The translations under genes were made by a program, and so were the position numbers. The notes under the pieces were generated by a model. That model worked only from the letters and a program-made list of their open reading frames with translations, did not search any database and had not been told where the DNA came from. From the NCBI RefSeq assembly GCF_900141845.1, contig NZ_FQZB01000003.1, positions 124,001-188,000 on the forward strand: a DNA stretch of 64,000 nucleotides. The letters are read 5' to 3'. Origin of the DNA: Clostridium cavendishii DSM 21758. GTDB taxonomy: Bacteria; Bacillota; Clostridia; Clostridiales; Clostridiaceae. This document shows positions 63,881 through 64,000 of this stretch, in pieces (the stretch's first letter is position 1; every line of letters starts with the position of its first letter).

Positions 63881-64000
63881 CTACTTTTTCTTTTTTAGTT
63901 TATATACTATGGCAAGTATTTCTGCTACTGCTTGATACATATCACCAGGTATATCCTGATCTATTTCCACAGTTTCATACATTAATCTTGCTAATGGTTT
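63881..64000 (-). CDS. flhB: Flagellar export switch protein FlhB, 3' end only
   Basis: The last 39 codons are in the window: KPLARLMYETVEIDQDIPGDMYQAVAEILAIVYKLKKKK, the C-terminal FlhB_C segment downstream of the NPTH autocleavage site. The rest lies beyond the right edge. In several Clostridia FlhB is fused to FliR; that cannot be judged here. Confidence 0.9.
   Translation of the reverse strand, partial: KPLARLMYETVEIDQDIPGDMYQAVAEILAIVYKLKKKK

Overview
This window is chromosomal DNA from a low-GC, spore-forming, flagellated member of the Firmicutes, most likely Clostridium in the strict sense. AT-rich codon use, many TTG/GTG starts, sporulation genes (gpr, spoIIP, spoVACDE, spoIIAA-AB-sigF, yqfC-yqfD, a CotS-like kinase), a flagellar operon, pyruvate phosphate dikinase and the rpsU/dnaK neighbourhood all point there. 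The species cannot be fixed from the sequence alone. I see no rRNA, tRNA, insertion sequence, prophage or CRISPR array.

Layout. 1-861: 3' part of a CotS-like kinase gene, convergent with the next block. 1062-13383 (minus): the conserved rpsU-yqeY-yqfC-yqfD-pgpH-ybeY-dgkA/PAP2-cdd-era-recO run, followed by a DUF4342 gene, a CcpN-like repressor and ppdK. 13452-24663 (minus): the heat-shock/RNA-modification cluster hrcA-grpE-dnaK-dnaJ-prmA-rsmE-mtaB, controlled by a CIRCE element; a CAP-domain protein and a peptide transporter sit between dnaJ and prmA. 25035-34664 (minus, except rpsT): comEC-holA, gpr-spoIIP, a small membrane protein, lepA and hemW, with rpsT facing the other way. 34687-41124: an unusual P-type ATPase, then the spoVA and spoIIA sporulation operons. 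41333-45428: a Lon-like protease lacking ATPase motifs, deoC and a small membrane protein. 45796-49230 (plus): the nadA-nadB-nadC NAD synthesis operon with an unknown fourth gene. 49398-55837: a tiny basic protein, a second PrmA-like methyltransferase, an unknown basic protein, a canonical Ca2+-type P-ATPase and the CBS-type pyrophosphatase. 56018-64000 (minus): flagellar export and regulation genes flhB(partial)-flhA-flhF-flhG-ycgR-fliA-swrB-like-small membrane protein-flgF-flgG.

Most genes are ordinary housekeeping. The points worth a second look are: a dispersed intergenic stem-loop family with compensating base changes (at least six copies); a perfect palindrome that covers the spoIIP ribosome-binding site and overlaps a sigma-E-like promoter; a P-type ATPase in which the catalytic signatures deviate; a Lon-like protease without Walker motifs, preceded by a seven-codon upstream ORF lying next to a repeat copy; a recO gene whose only credible start is CTG; a 25-bp tandem repeat between gpr and rpsT; and an orphan plus-strand terminator opposite the hrcA promoter. 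I do not see an obviously new multi-gene system.
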